Position numbers and translations under genes: made by a program. From Gemmatimonadota bacterium (GTDB taxonomy: Bacteria > Gemmatimonadota > Gemmatimonadetes > Gemmatimonadales > Gemmatimonadaceae), in contig JAPLKS010000018.1 of NCBI GenBank assembly GCA_026387915.1, forward strand, positions 204,941 through 268,940: a stretch of 64,000 nucleotides of DNA, written 5' to 3'. The notes beneath the pieces were generated by a model. That model did no database searches, was not told where the DNA came from, and saw only the letters and a list, made by a program, of their open reading frames with translations. Positions 33,226 to 44,020 of this stretch are shown here, in pieces (position 1 is the stretch's first letter; the number at the start of each line of letters is the position of its first letter).

Positions 33226-33870
33226 TTAGATGATCGCGAGCAGCCCCGCCACCTCATCGCAATAGGCTGACGGTTCCGCCACGGCGAGCTCCGCTCGCGT
33301 AAACGGTCCCCACGTCACCGCTATCGAGCGTACCCCGGCCGCATTCCCCGCCGCGATGTCGTGCGGCGAGTCACCAATGAACACCGCCTGCTCCGGCTCC
33401 ACGCCAAGTTGCGCGAGCGCAAATAACACGGGCTCGGGATGCGGTTTGTGGTTCACCGTGGATTCAATCCCCACGAGCAACGGAAACGCGTCACCAAACC
33501 CGCTGATCGCGAGCCCACGCCTCGCAAACTCTACGCCCTTGGACGTCACGATTGCTGTGGCCAGTCCGCGCGCGCGGAGTGCCGTCACCATTTCCACGGC
33601 GCCCGGAAAGGCTTTCACCATATTGTCGTGGTGCTCTACCTGATACGCGCGATAGCGGTCACGCAGCCACTGCAACTCTTCGGGACTGCGTGCGTGCTTG
33701 CCAAGGCTCGCCACCAACGGTGTGCCAATGCTCGCAATCAACTCAGCTTCGTCGGGGCGCGGGCCTTCGAACTCCGCAAAGGCATGCCGGAACGAGGCAA
33801 TGATCAACCCAATCGAATCAATGAGGGTGCCGTCGAGGTCGAACAGCACTGCGCGCAGCTCTGTGGCCAT
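33226..33870 (-). CDS. HAD-superfamily phosphatase, phosphoglycolate/pyrophosphatase type
   Basis: A 214-residue subfamily IA HAD hydrolase. Motif I FDLDGTLIDSIGLI with nucleophile Asp, motif II at ATAIVTSKG, the Lys in NHKPHPEPVLFA, and motif III/IV FIGDSPHDIAAGNAAG. The cap domain between residues 15 and 85 is alpha-helical as in Gph/PpaX. Likely substrates are 2-phosphoglycolate, pyrophosphate or a small phosphoester; sequence alone does not decide. DNA-repair-derived phosphoglycolate is one established source of such substrates. It is nine bases downstream of the GT2 gene and likely co-transcribed with it. Confidence 0.92.
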   Translation of the reverse strand: MATELRAVLFDLDGTLIDSIGLIIASFRHAFAEFEGPRPDEAELIASIGTPLVASLGKHARSPEELQWLRDRYRAYQVEHHDNMVKAFPGAVEMVTALRARGLATAIVTSKGVEFARRGLAISGFGDAFPLLVGIESTVNHKPHPEPVLFALAQLGVEPEQAVFIGDSPHDIAAGNAAGVRSIAVTWGPFTRAELAVAEPSAYCDEVAGLLAII

Positions 33871-33879
33871 CCACTCAAG

Positions 33880-35085
33880 TTAGCGGCGCGGCGACTGCGA
33901 CGTGTAGCGACGTCCCTTCCACTCCACCTCGCTCCCCTTCCACGCCGCCTTCGCAAAGACGTAAAACAGCACGACGCTCGCCAACGGGTGGAGCAGTGCA
34001 TACCACACCGGTGTTTTGGCCCACCGGTACGCGGCCACCCAAAACAGTGTCGTCAGGCCGTACACGGTTGCACCCCACACGAGCCAGGCGTTCCCAACCA
34101 CACCGCTCAGCGCCAGCACAACCATCACCGTCGGCACAATCTCCCAGAGCGTGGGTACGGGGTAGACCACGCGCAACAACGCCTGCCCGATCGGTCCCAC
34201 ATTGATCGTGTCGCGGCCTCCGGCGTAAATGTTTTTCCCCCACCCGCGCATGATCTCGCCGAGGCCCTCGTACATGCGCGTGGTCATGTGCCCCATGCCC
34301 AGAACGATCTGCACGCTCAAGCCAAGTCGGCACCATTCCTGCGCCATGCGCAGATCTTCTGCCACATGGTCGCGCACGGCCGCGTGTCCGCCGGCACGGT
34401 CGTAGGCCTCACTCCGCATCAGCATGTACTGGCCATTGCCAATCTTGTCGAGCGGATTGGTGGCTCGGCTCACTTTTTCCATGCCGCCGTACCGCCCAAA
34501 AATGAACGCGAACACGTGCAACTGCAGTACGCGCTCCCAGAACGATTCCATCGTCTGGTCACCGGCCACACTCAAGAGATCCGCACCGCGCGCCTGCAAC
34601 GCATTCACCGCGCGGGCGAGCAACTCGGGGCCGTGACGGGTGTCGGCATCGGTGAACAGCAACAATGCGCCATCGGCCTCGAGCGCACCGTTATGGCAGG
34701 CCCACTGTTTGCCGAACCAACCATTGATCAGCTCGGGCGTGGTCATCACGCGCACGCGAGCATCCTCCACCGCAATACGACGGGCGATGTCTCCCGTGCC
34801 GTCTTTTGACGCGTCGTCCATCACGATCACTTCAAAGTTCGGGTAACTCGACGCGAGAATTGACCGCACGCAGGCTTCGATGTTGCGCGCTTCGTTCCGC
34901 GCCGGCACCACGATGCTCACGCGCGGCGCGTTGGGAGCCGCTTCGGCGGAATACGCGTCGAGCGACACGGAGTCTCGCATGCGCCACATCAGAACGACCG
35001 GCACCACCACCCACGGCATGATCCAGACCAACGGATGCGTAGGGGCGACCTGCGTGAGCATGCCGATCACGAAGAGCGTGATCAT
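33880..35085 (-). CDS. Membrane glycosyltransferase family 2 (HpnB/ceramide glucosyltransferase-like)
   Basis: A 401-residue GT2 enzyme. Two N-terminal hydrophobic segments are followed by the GT-A domain: VSIVVPARNEARNIEACVRSIL, VIVMDDASKDGTG, the metal-binding FTDADTRHGPEL (DxD), a HVAEDLRMAQEW acceptor-type ED motif, and a Q/R-x-x-RW-like stretch EIMRGWGKNIYAGGRD. Three or four C-terminal helices follow (LWEIVPTVMVVLALSGVVG). The architecture matches lipid glycosyltransferases of the HpnB/hopanoid-associated or ceramide-glucosyltransferase type; the acceptor is probably a membrane lipid. No hopanoid genes are in the window, so that link is not supported here. ATG start without a clear ribosome-binding site. 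Confidence 0.88.
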   Translation of the reverse strand: MITLFVIGMLTQVAPTHPLVWIMPWVVVPVVLMWRMRDSVSLDAYSAEAAPNAPRVSIVVPARNEARNIEACVRSILASSYPNFEVIVMDDASKDGTGDIARRIAVEDARVRVMTTPELINGWFGKQWACHNGALEADGALLLFTDADTRHGPELLARAVNALQARGADLLSVAGDQTMESFWERVLQLHVFAFIFGRYGGMEKVSRATNPLDKIGNGQYMLMRSEAYDRAGGHAAVRDHVAEDLRMAQEWCRLGLSVQIVLGMGHMTTRMYEGLGEIMRGWGKNIYAGGRDTINVGPIGQALLRVVYPVPTLWEIVPTVMVVLALSGVVGNAWLVWGATVYGLTTLFWVAAYRWAKTPVWYALLHPLASVVLFYVFAKAAWKGSEVEWKGRRYTSQSPRR

Positions 35086-35119
35086 CGGAGGTGCAAACCG
35101 GAAGGGGGGAACCGCGCGA

Positions 35120-36427
35120 TCACTGCGTGGTGAGCTGGCGGCCGTTGGCGGTTGGGCGTACGTGAGCAGTGCCTTCCGTGTCGCCGGAGGCGCGCTCGCG
35201 TGCGGCCATCACCGTGACGATGACCATATCGCCGGTCACGTTGGTGGCCGTGCGGAACATATCAGGAATCGTGTCAGCGCCCAGCAGTACGCCCACCCCT
35301 TCGGCCGGTACGCCGGCGGCGAGGAGGACGGGCACCATCATAATAATTGAACCACCGGGAATGCCGGGAATGGAAAAGGTCGTGACCACCGAAGTCACCG
35401 CGATCGTCGCGAGTGCCCCAGCGCCGAGCGTCACGCCAAAGAGCTTGGCGGCAAACACCGCACCAATGACCTGGCCGATCACCGCGCCACAGCGGAACAT
35501 CGCCACGGCCAGCGGCAACACAAAACTCGCCACACTCGGCGCAATGCCAAGCCGGTCACTCGCACTTTCAAGCAATGCCGGGAGCGCCGCAATCGAGGAG
35601 CGCGAGGAGAACGCGACGGCTTGAGGCGGAAATGCGGCGCGCGCAAAAACGGAAAGTTTGGTTTTTCCAAAAATGACTGCCGTCGGATACAGCACGACCG
35701 CCGCAAATACCACCGTGACGGTGCATACCACCACCACGTACACGGCCAGTGCGCCGGCCGCCGACATGCCAAGTTTTGCTGCGAGCGCGGTCGCGAGTGC
35801 AAAGACGCCAATCGGCGCCACCGCGAGTACGGCGCGCACCATCACGAGCGAAACATCTTGTAGCCCTTCAAATACGCGAAGTAAGGCGCGGCGGCGCTCG
35901 TCGGCGATTTGTGTGAGGGCCACACCAAAGGCCACCGAAAATAGGATGAGCGGCAGCATCGCTCCATCTGCCGCGGCCTTTACCGGATTGATCGGCACCA
36001 ACTCCACTAACCACTGTGCGGCGCTCGGGAGTTTTTTCGCCCCTTCCACCGCCGCGCCGGCCGCATTCACAGCGCTGGCCCGGAGCGCGGCCACGGCGTC
36101 AGCGGAAATGGCAATGCGGTCGATGATCGGGGGCGCGATGATCACCGAGACCAGTGCGCCGGCGCTCAGGAGCACCACAAACCAGATCATGCAACGCGCA
36201 CCCAGCCGCCCCACACTTTTGGGGTCGGGGGCACCACCCACGCCGACGATCAGCATCGACACCACGAGCGGCACGATCGTCATACGAATGGCCGCAATCC
36301 AGATCGCGCCCACCGGCTCGAGCAACGGCACGATGCGTGCCAATGGCTCGCCACCAATAGTGGAGAGTCCGAGCCCGAGGGCTAGGCCGGCGAGCAGAGC
36401 AACGAAGACTTTCAGCGCGAGCGACAT
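35120..36427 (-). CDS. Dicarboxylate/amino acid:cation symporter (DAACS family)
   Basis: A 435-residue sodium- or proton-coupled transporter for glutamate, aspartate or C4-dicarboxylates. Signature sequences are AIRMTIVPLVVSMLIVGV, the hairpin-1 serine-rich AFSSRSSIAALPALLES, MFRCGAVIGQVIGAVF (NMDGT-like position), and hairpin-2 TSVVTTFSIPGIPGGSIIMMVPVL with AADTIPD-like GADTIPDMFRTATNVTGDM. The conserved terminal Asp and Asn ligands (D in DTIPDMFRT, N in ATNVTGD) are present. The ATG was chosen at MSLALKVFVALLAG because the upstream extension runs antisense into the NUDIX gene. Substrate is not determined. Divergent from the NUDIX gene. Confidence 0.93.
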   Translation of the reverse strand: MSLALKVFVALLAGLALGLGLSTIGGEPLARIVPLLEPVGAIWIAAIRMTIVPLVVSMLIVGVGGAPDPKSVGRLGARCMIWFVVLLSAGALVSVIIAPPIIDRIAISADAVAALRASAVNAAGAAVEGAKKLPSAAQWLVELVPINPVKAAADGAMLPLILFSVAFGVALTQIADERRRALLRVFEGLQDVSLVMVRAVLAVAPIGVFALATALAAKLGMSAAGALAVYVVVVCTVTVVFAAVVLYPTAVIFGKTKLSVFARAAFPPQAVAFSSRSSIAALPALLESASDRLGIAPSVASFVLPLAVAMFRCGAVIGQVIGAVFAAKLFGVTLGAGALATIAVTSVVTTFSIPGIPGGSIIMMVPVLLAAGVPAEGVGVLLGADTIPDMFRTATNVTGDMVIVTVMAARERASGDTEGTAHVRPTANGRQLTTQ

Positions 36428-36500
36428 GGCGCCAAAGATATCCCGCGTACCCGCCGCGCACGAGTTACCCACCGGTCGGCGCTCGAAGAGGCCAGCGCGG

Positions 36501-37184
36501 ATGATGAAAACGGAGCATATTTCCCGTAGGACCTTCACAGTTCCCCCACCCGCACCCCGTCGCGTGCCGTCTGACAACGATGTGATCGCCAACACCGCCC
36601 GCGCTGCGGAGCATCTCAGTCGCATTGCCGCTGCCGTGCAGGCGCGGCCACCCCTGCTCGCCGAACGTGACGGAGAATGGTGGGAAGCCGCGGTGGCGCT
36701 CGTGTTGCGGCCAGCACCCAAGGGCGGCCTCGAACTGCTCTTTATTGAGCGCGCCATGCGCGAGGGCGATCCCTGGAGCGGGCAGGTGGCACTCCCCGGT
36801 GGCCGCTACGATACCACCGATCAGTCGCTCGAAGAGACCGCCGTGCGTGAGACGCTCGAGGAAGTGGCCATCGATCTGCGGGCCAATGGCGCCGTGTTCG
36901 GCGCGCTCGACGAAATGCGGCCGCGCAATCCCATGCTGCCACCGGTGATCGTGCGTCCGTACGTGGCGCGCGTCGAGCCGGGGGTGACCATTGTTCATAG
37001 CGATGAGGTCGGCGCACACTTCTGGGCGCCCCTCGACGCCATCCTCGATCCTGCGAATACCAAGAACACGCGCATCCTCGTGCGCGGCTTTCATATGTGG
37101 CGCGACGCCATTCACTACGACGGCCGCGTGATCTGGGGAATGACGGAACAGATCCTCAAGCAGTTCGCTGAGGTGATCGCGTGA
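36501..37184 (+). CDS. NUDIX hydrolase, CoA-pyrophosphatase type
   Basis: A 227-residue NUDIX protein of the CoaA pyrophosphatase/NudL class. The NUDIX box is complete and in frame: GGRYDTTDQSLEETAVRETLEEVAIDL (G-x5-E-x7-REUxEExGU with minor variation), preceded by LLFIERAMREGDPWSGQVALPGG, which matches the NudL UPF0035 motif (LLx-R...HSGQVAFPGG), so the likely reaction is hydrolysis of CoA to 3',5'-ADP and phosphopantetheine. Two adjacent ATGs with GAAGAGG about ten bases upstream are used as the start; a GTG at 36564 is an alternative. The gene overlaps the PAP2 gene by four bases (GTGA). Confidence 0.88.
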   Translation: MMKTEHISRRTFTVPPPAPRRVPSDNDVIANTARAAEHLSRIAAAVQARPPLLAERDGEWWEAAVALVLRPAPKGGLELLFIERAMREGDPWSGQVALPGGRYDTTDQSLEETAVRETLEEVAIDLRANGAVFGALDEMRPRNPMLPPVIVRPYVARVEPGVTIVHSDEVGAHFWAPLDAILDPANTKNTRILVRGFHMWRDAIHYDGRVIWGMTEQILKQFAEVIA

Positions 37185-37813
37185 GGGTGTGGAAGCAGTA
37201 CGCCAAGGCGTCGCTCACGGTGCGCGCCACGGTCGCACTCGCCATCACGCTGTCGTTTCTGCTGATTCCTGCGCTTGCCGACGGCTGGACGTACCATCAC
37301 GTCTGGCATCGCAACGTGTACGCACTCGACTGGGCGCGGCTGCTGCGCGTGATGGGCTTTTGGCCGACGTGGGTGATCGTCGCCCTCGCCATCTGGCTCG
37401 TGGAGCGCGCGACCAACGCGCCGCTGGCTACTCGTCGTGCATGGCTACTCGTGGGGTCACCCGCGGTGGCAGGGCTGCTGTGCGAAGTGCTCAAACTCGT
37501 CATCCGCCGCGAACGTCCAGCGCCCTACGACGGCGAATGGATATTCCGCCCCTGGAGCGAGCACCCGTGGAGCACCGCGGGACTGGCCACGCCGAGTTCG
37601 CATACGATGGTGGCCTTTGGCGCCGCAACATTGCTGGCGCGTATGTTCCCGCGCGCCAAGTGCGTGTTCTATGCGATGGCCTGGGGCTGCGGCATCACGC
37701 GACTCCTCGACCACGCGCACTTCCTGAGCGACGTGACGTTCGGCGCGCTCCTCGGATGGGCGGTGGGGTGGGGGCTTTGGATGCAGTTCACCAAGTCGCA
37801 ACCCAAGGAATGA
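37181..37813 (+). CDS. PAP2-superfamily membrane phosphatase
   Basis: A 210-residue integral membrane phosphatase. The three-part PAP2 signature is present: KLVIRRERP (K-x6-R-P), TPSSHTMVA (PSxH, with Ser instead of Gly), and ITRLLDHAHFLSDV (R-x5-H-x3-D). Six hydrophobic segments surround these. Such enzymes act on phosphatidate, undecaprenyl pyrophosphate or related lipid phosphates at the outer leaflet of the inner membrane. The start is GTG overlapping the NUDIX stop (GTGA), so the two are coupled. A perfect 20-bp terminator hairpin follows seven bases after the stop. Confidence 0.92.
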   Translation: MRVWKQYAKASLTVRATVALAITLSFLLIPALADGWTYHHVWHRNVYALDWARLLRVMGFWPTWVIVALAIWLVERATNAPLATRRAWLLVGSPAVAGLLCEVLKLVIRRERPAPYDGEWIFRPWSEHPWSTAGLATPSSHTMVAFGAATLLARMFPRAKCVFYAMAWGCGITRLLDHAHFLSDVTFGALLGWAVGWGLWMQFTKSQPKE

Positions 37814-37819
37814 AGGAAT

Positions 37820-37863
37820 AAACAAAGCGGCGCCTCACCAGATGGTGAGGCGCCGCTTTGTTT
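37820..37863. terminator. Bidirectional intrinsic terminator
   Basis: A perfect 20-bp stem (AAACAAAGCGGCGCCTCACC and its complement) with an AGAT loop; T-tracts flank it on both strands. It separates the PAP2 gene from the convergent S9 peptidase gene. Confidence 0.96.
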
Positions 37864-37933
37864 CTGTCTGCAGATATTCTGAACGAAACTCCGCGTCAGC
37901 CGCTCTGGCTCACGCGTTCCATGCGTGCGCCGA

Positions 37934-40900
37934 CTACGGCACCACCTTCGGCGGTTCCGGCGCCACCTTGGGATCCACCATCGGGCGACGCGCCTTGAGG
38001 TGCTCTTCCATCTTCAAGCGTGGCACGCCGTCCTTGAGCCAATCGGGCGCCGGCTGGTCGCGCAGGAAGGTGTCGAACCACTCCGTCATGCGGAGCGCAT
38101 AATCCTTTTGGTTGGCCGGGCGCGTGAGTCCGTGGTTTTCGCCCACGTACTCGAGCAGTACCACGTCCTTCCCCAACTCGCGCAGGTGATTGTAGTACGT
38201 AATCCCCTGATTGAAATCCACCGCGCCGTCACGATCGTTGTGTAGCATCATGAACGGAATCGAGAGATTCTGCGCAAAGGTCTGCGGCGAGTTGCGGGCG
38301 TACGCCTCTGGCACTTCGTTGGGGCCACCGGAAAAACGCCCCTGGCTCGAAATAAAGATTGAGCCGTCGGTGCTTCCCGAGTTCCAATACACCGAGCCGA
38401 ACATCGAGGTCATGTCGGTGAGCGGCGCGCCGGCGACGGCGGTCTTGAAGATTTTCGTTTGCGTCGTCACGAACGTGGTCTGGTAGCCGCCCCAGCTGTG
38501 GCCCTGTAGCCCCACGCGCTCGGCATCCACAATACCCGTGGCAATCGCGGCCTTCACGGCCGGCACAATGCACCACGTGGCCGAACGCCCTGGATCGTTG
38601 AGGTGATACACGATGTCGGGCTTGAGGAACGCATAACCGCGCGACGTAAAGACGCTCGGGTTGGAATACCGCGTGATGTTCGGTTCCGTGTAGACGTTGT
38701 ACTCCTGCGAGAGCTTTTCGTAGATGTACGTCAGCATCGGATACTTCTTTCCCTTCTCGTATCCGGCCGGCAGATAGAGCACCGCCTGGTGTTTGCCGCC
38801 GTTGTTGTCGCAGTTGTATTCCACCAGCCGCGCGCCCGGCGTCCACGCCACTTCCTTCTGCTGCGGGTTGGCATCGGTGAGGCGGCGTTCGTTCGTGAGG
38901 CCGTCGTCCGCCGCATAGAAGTCGGGATACTTCACCACGGTCTGGCGTTGGTACACCCACGTGTTGCCATCGCGGGCGCGGCGGTAATCCACCTTCGCGT
39001 CCTCGTTGGCAATCATCTTCACGCCGCCCTTCACGGCGTCCACCTGTGCGAGCCCTTCTTTCTTGGTCCACTCGCCGAACGTCTCGAGATACAACGGCTT
39101 CGCGGGATCAATCGTCCCGCGGTCGCGCGGATCGAACAACACACGATTCTGATAGTGGATCTGATCCTTCAAGCCGTTGCCCGTGACGTTCACTGCCGCG
39201 CCACCAGTGGCCGACAGCTTCCAGACGTCCCAGTTGTCCTTCACATACACGCTGGCATTGTCCGTCGACCAGCCCACGAGCCCGCCCGGAACGGCCGGCT
39301 TCACCTGATTGTGATCGTCCTCGGTATTCCAGAACTTCGCCGGCACGCCCGCGGTGATTGTCTTGGTGGCGCCCGACGTAAAGTCGTACGATTTCCATTC
39401 GCCCACATCGTAGTAGACGTACTTGCCGTTGTCCGGCGAGAAGGCGAGCGCGCCGCCGCCGCCGCGTCCGCCGCCACCACCGCCAGGCAACTTCTTCTGA
39501 ATGAGCTTCCGCTCACCGGTGGCCACATTCACCGCATACATATCGCGAAACGCATACCCCTTAATCCCGGCGTCCCGTTCATACTCGGCGGCGTCATTGC
39601 CAATCGCCCACGTGTCCTTGGGGCCCACGGCGACGTCGCGCATTTTGTCGTCGGAGAGCTTCACCACTTTGTTCGCCGACATGTGATACGCGGCGAGGTA
39701 GCTGAACGCCTTGTCGGCGGCTTCCTGTACTTGCTGCTGCGCCTGCAGGCGCGCGTCCTTGTAGTGCCAGAGAATGAGCGACGGCACTTCGGCGTCGGTC
39801 TGCGGAGCGGCGGCCACCTGCCCAGTGTTGCCAGCGCCAGGCGCTGTGCCACCGGGGCTCGGTGCCGTGAAGGTCGCGCCCGTGGCCCGTGCGCGCGGCG
39901 GACGGGGTTCGCGCAATCCAAAGTAGAGCACCTTTTGATTGTCGCCCCATTCCAGCGCGCGATCGGAACTCACCACGAGTCCGCCGCTCACGCCGCTGCT
40001 CTTGGCGCTCACTTCCATCGTTTTGGGCCCGCTGCTCGACGCATGCTGCCACGCGAGCACCACCGCGTCCTCGTCCCCAGTGGCCGTGTCGCTCACCACG
40101 CGGAGCACGGCGAGCGCATCGCTCGAGTCACCCCACGTGAGCCGACGATACCCGGCCTTCTGCGCGTCGAGCGAGCGCGAAATACCGGTGGAGAGTTGGC
40201 GCAGTTGTACGCTGTTGCCGAGTTGGTCGGACACACCAATCGCGTAGGCAATCCAGTCACCGTTGTCGTCGAACGCGAACTCCGTAACGTCGCTCACCGG
40301 AATGGTGGTACCGCCCGCGAGATTCACGAGTTCGAGCGTCGTGCCCGTGGCGGATCCACCGGCTCCACCGGCGCCAGCGGCGCCAGCGGCGCCAGCGGCG
40401 CCACCGCGTCCGCCAGCGGCACCGGCCGCAGCGCTCGCGCCAGACGCCGGTGCGTTGTGATGCACAGCAATCCAGTCCGACTTGTCGCCAGAGAACTTGA
40501 AGGCGCGCACATTCTCGAACTCACGCTTGGTTCCGTCGGCCAGACTCACCACCGCGAGCTTCACCGGTGTCGTGGCAGACGCCGCCGCGGCAGGTGCCGC
40601 ACCCCCACGTCCACCGCGCCCACCACGTCCGCCCGTATTCGATGACGCATACACGAGGAACGCCGCCCAGCGATTATTGCCGGAAATCGCGATGCTCGTC
40701 GCACCACCCGCGCCGCCGCGGCCACCACCACCGCCCGCTGCGCCCGAGGCATTGCCAATCGGGAACTTCCATTCCTTGCCAGCGGCCGCCGTCGGGCGAA
40801 TAATCGCCTCGGCGTCGCCCTCATTGGGCGCGATCACATACGCAAACCATTTGCCGTCGTTGGACAGCTGCGGCGTGCGAATCCCCTTCCAGCCGAGGAG

Positions 40901-41098
40901 ATCGTTGAGCGTGAGCTGTCGTCCGGCGGAAGCCGGCGGCGTCCATTTGGAGACGGGCTTATCGCTCGTCGCGCCGTAGGGAAGGGTGGCCTGCGGATTC
41001 GCCGCAGCGGCGGTCACCGGCGTCTGCTGCGCATGCGCAGCGAACGCGGTGATCGCGAGGGCCGCCGTAGCGGCAGAGAGTGAAAAACGAGTGCGCAT
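37934..41098 (-). CDS. Secreted S9-family (prolyl oligopeptidase-type) peptidase
   Basis: A 1054-residue exported serine peptidase. A signal peptide (ATAALAITAFAAHAQ) is followed by a WD40-like propeller region to about residue 760, then the alpha/beta-hydrolase domain with nucleophile Ser in LQGHSWGGYQTTF, Asp in MLHNDRDGAVDF and His in YVGENHGLTRP. The catalytic domain resembles DPP IV/acylaminoacyl peptidases. Gly/Ala-rich insertions (GGGGGRGGAGG, GGRGGRGGRGG, GAAGAAGAGGAGG) in the propeller are encoded by short in-frame repeats. The ATG chosen begins the signal peptide; a TTG eight codons earlier is less likely. Likely periplasmic or outer-membrane-associated peptide degradation. Confidence 0.92.
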   Translation of the reverse strand: MRTRFSLSAATAALAITAFAAHAQQTPVTAAAANPQATLPYGATSDKPVSKWTPPASAGRQLTLNDLLGWKGIRTPQLSNDGKWFAYVIAPNEGDAEAIIRPTAAAGKEWKFPIGNASGAAGGGGGRGGAGGATSIAISGNNRWAAFLVYASSNTGGRGGRGGRGGAAPAAAASATTPVKLAVVSLADGTKREFENVRAFKFSGDKSDWIAVHHNAPASGASAAAGAAGGRGGAAGAAGAAGAGGAGGSATGTTLELVNLAGGTTIPVSDVTEFAFDDNGDWIAYAIGVSDQLGNSVQLRQLSTGISRSLDAQKAGYRRLTWGDSSDALAVLRVVSDTATGDEDAVVLAWQHASSSGPKTMEVSAKSSGVSGGLVVSSDRALEWGDNQKVLYFGLREPRPPRARATGATFTAPSPGGTAPGAGNTGQVAAAPQTDAEVPSLILWHYKDARLQAQQQVQEAADKAFSYLAAYHMSANKVVKLSDDKMRDVAVGPKDTWAIGNDAAEYERDAGIKGYAFRDMYAVNVATGERKLIQKKLPGGGGGGRGGGGALAFSPDNGKYVYYDVGEWKSYDFTSGATKTITAGVPAKFWNTEDDHNQVKPAVPGGLVGWSTDNASVYVKDNWDVWKLSATGGAAVNVTGNGLKDQIHYQNRVLFDPRDRGTIDPAKPLYLETFGEWTKKEGLAQVDAVKGGVKMIANEDAKVDYRRARDGNTWVYQRQTVVKYPDFYAADDGLTNERRLTDANPQQKEVAWTPGARLVEYNCDNNGGKHQAVLYLPAGYEKGKKYPMLTYIYEKLSQEYNVYTEPNITRYSNPSVFTSRGYAFLKPDIVYHLNDPGRSATWCIVPAVKAAIATGIVDAERVGLQGHSWGGYQTTFVTTQTKIFKTAVAGAPLTDMTSMFGSVYWNSGSTDGSIFISSQGRFSGGPNEVPEAYARNSPQTFAQNLSIPFMMLHNDRDGAVDFNQGITYYNHLRELGKDVVLLEYVGENHGLTRPANQKDYALRMTEWFDTFLRDQPAPDWLKDGVPRLKMEEHLKARRPMVDPKVAPEPPKVVP

Positions 41099-41178
41099 CG
41101 ATTGGCTCGGGAAAGCGGTCAACTGACGTTACCGCCCCGAGCTACGCTCGGCCAGCACCTGTCGTTCAGTTCCTGCGA

Positions 41179-42024
41179 CTACTTCCCGCCACCCCACAGT
41201 CGGCCGACGTTGTACGTGACGCCACCGTACAGCGCATGCGGCTGCCCGCCCTGCACCGGCACGATCAGCCCCACGTCGAGCACCAGCCAGTTCTGCACTA
41301 CAAAGGTGGGTCCTGCCAGCACCGCGACGATCGGCGGCGCCCCAGACGCTCCCCCAGTTCCTGGGTACCCGTACGCCTCAACGGTCCACCCCAACGGCCC
41401 GCTCACCGCGCCGCCAAACGACGCCGTCCACACCCACGCGTCGCGCGGGGCCACCTCGCCATTCCCGCTGCGATGCGTCCACCCCGCATTGAGATCGATG
41501 TGCACCGGGCCCACATCGCGACTCGAGATGAGCAACAGCGACGCGTCGGTGGTCCCCGTGCCGGTGCCCTTGTTCACCGATCCCGTCGCGAACTTCACGG
41601 ACGGCGATAGCGCGAAATCCCCGAGGACAGGGTGATCGTCAAGGAACCGCCATTTCACGCCGAGGGCGACGTCGCCCGCGCCGAGCGACGTGTTGCCCGG
41701 CGCGGACGCATTGGTGTAGATCGAGAACTGCACATTCGGCGCGAGTCCAATCTTGGCCACGAACGCGCCAATCACGTTGCGCGCGTCACCCGGCCCACGG
41801 TCGCGTTCCACACCCGTCTCGATTTCGAGATACCCGCGGGCCACTGTCCCTGCGTGCGTGGCGACGGTGGGGCGTTCCGGCTGCGCATCGCGCGGCGAAC
41901 GGGTGGAGTCCTGCGCGCGGAGCGCAGACGCCGAGAGCAGTACGAGCGCACAGGCGCCCGCCATCGTGGCGCGCACCCGACGCGCGCCCGGTCCAGCCGG
42001 ATAAATGTGAGTATGTACTTGCAT
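41179..42024 (-). CDS. Putative outer-membrane beta-barrel protein
   Basis: A 281-residue exported protein with beta-barrel character. After a signal peptide (MAGACALVLLSASALRAQ) come alternating amphipathic strands such as GYLEIETGVERD, NVQFSIYTNASAPG, GDVALGVKWRFLD, FALSPSVKFATGSV, LLLISSRDVGPVHIDLNAGW and FVVQNWLVLDVGLIVPV, as in the outer-membrane transporter group related to phenol-degradation MetA proteins. No family is certain. The start is either the ATG used here or the one 20 codons on, at the signal peptide itself (41964). It diverges from the Nramp gene; the intergenic region is only about 28 bases and the longer start overlaps that gene's promoter -35, which favours the shorter form. 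Confidence 0.65.
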   Translation of the reverse strand: MQVHTHIYPAGPGARRVRATMAGACALVLLSASALRAQDSTRSPRDAQPERPTVATHAGTVARGYLEIETGVERDRGPGDARNVIGAFVAKIGLAPNVQFSIYTNASAPGNTSLGAGDVALGVKWRFLDDHPVLGDFALSPSVKFATGSVNKGTGTGTTDASLLLISSRDVGPVHIDLNAGWTHRSGNGEVAPRDAWVWTASFGGAVSGPLGWTVEAYGYPGTGGASGAPPIVAVLAGPTFVVQNWLVLDVGLIVPVQGGQPHALYGGVTYNVGRLWGGGK

Positions 42025-42046
42025 AAAAGTTAGTACGTACTAAAAT
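42019..42046 (+). promoter_or_regulatory. Nramp promoter with a DtxR/MntR-type operator
   Basis: A -35-like TTGCAT (42019-42024) and a -10-like TAAAAT (42041-42046) are separated by 16 bases. The perfect 14-bp palindrome TTAGTACGTACTAA (42030-42043) lies across spacer and -10, so bound repressor would block initiation. Its outer TTAG...CTAA matches the DtxR/IdeR half-site pattern. A DtxR-family gene sits at the end of the operon, making it the likely regulator. Confidence 0.75.
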
Positions 42047-42052
42047 ATATGA

Positions 42053-43554
<1,502 letters not shown>

Positions 43555-43555
<1 letters not shown>

Positions 43556-43989
43556 TGTATCGGCGCCTGCTTGTCCCCCTCGAACATTCCAGCACCGACG
43601 AAACCATCCTCACGCACGTGTGCGCCCTCGCGCGCCACTGCGGTGCGGCGATCGTGCTCATTCACGTCGCCGACGGATTCGCCGCGCGCAATCTCGACCA
43701 ACTCAAGCTCCGCGAGTCCGAAGAGATTCGAAAAGATCGCGATTACCTCGACGCCACCGCCGCCCGCCTCGCCGCCGACGGATTTCAAGTGGACGCCGTG
43801 CTCGCGAGCGGCGATCCCGCCTCCGAAATCGCGGCCGCCGCGCTCCGCGAACAGTGTGACCTCATTGCGATGGGGACGCACGGGCATCGGTTTGTGAAAG
43901 ATCTGCTCTACGGCTCTGTCGCGAACGAAGTGCGCCACAAGTCGATGGTGCCCGTGCTGCTCGTGCGCGACCCGAACCCGTCGGCGTGA
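43555..43989 (+). CDS. Universal stress protein (UspA family)
   Basis: A 144-residue single-domain Usp protein. It has the fold's N-terminal strand YRRLLVPLEHS, helix with THVCALARHCGAAIVLIHVAD, and the C-terminal nucleotide-binding pattern MGTHGHRFVKDLLYGSVANEVRHKSMVPVLLVR (G-x2-G-x9-G-S/T). This last motif is that of ATP-binding Usp members. The ATG overlaps the Nramp stop, so the two are coupled, and the metal regulator follows. A role in metal or oxidative stress is plausible from context only. Confidence 0.94.
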
Positions 43990-44020
43990 TGAATCGGTTC
44001 CGCTGCGCAGGAATTGCGTG

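Noticed and set aside
38603..40645. A 680-codon open frame on the plus strand.
   Set aside because: It is antisense to the S9 peptidase, whose signal peptide, propeller and catalytic motifs are clear; the frame is rich in Arg/His/Val as expected of shadows in GC-rich DNA.
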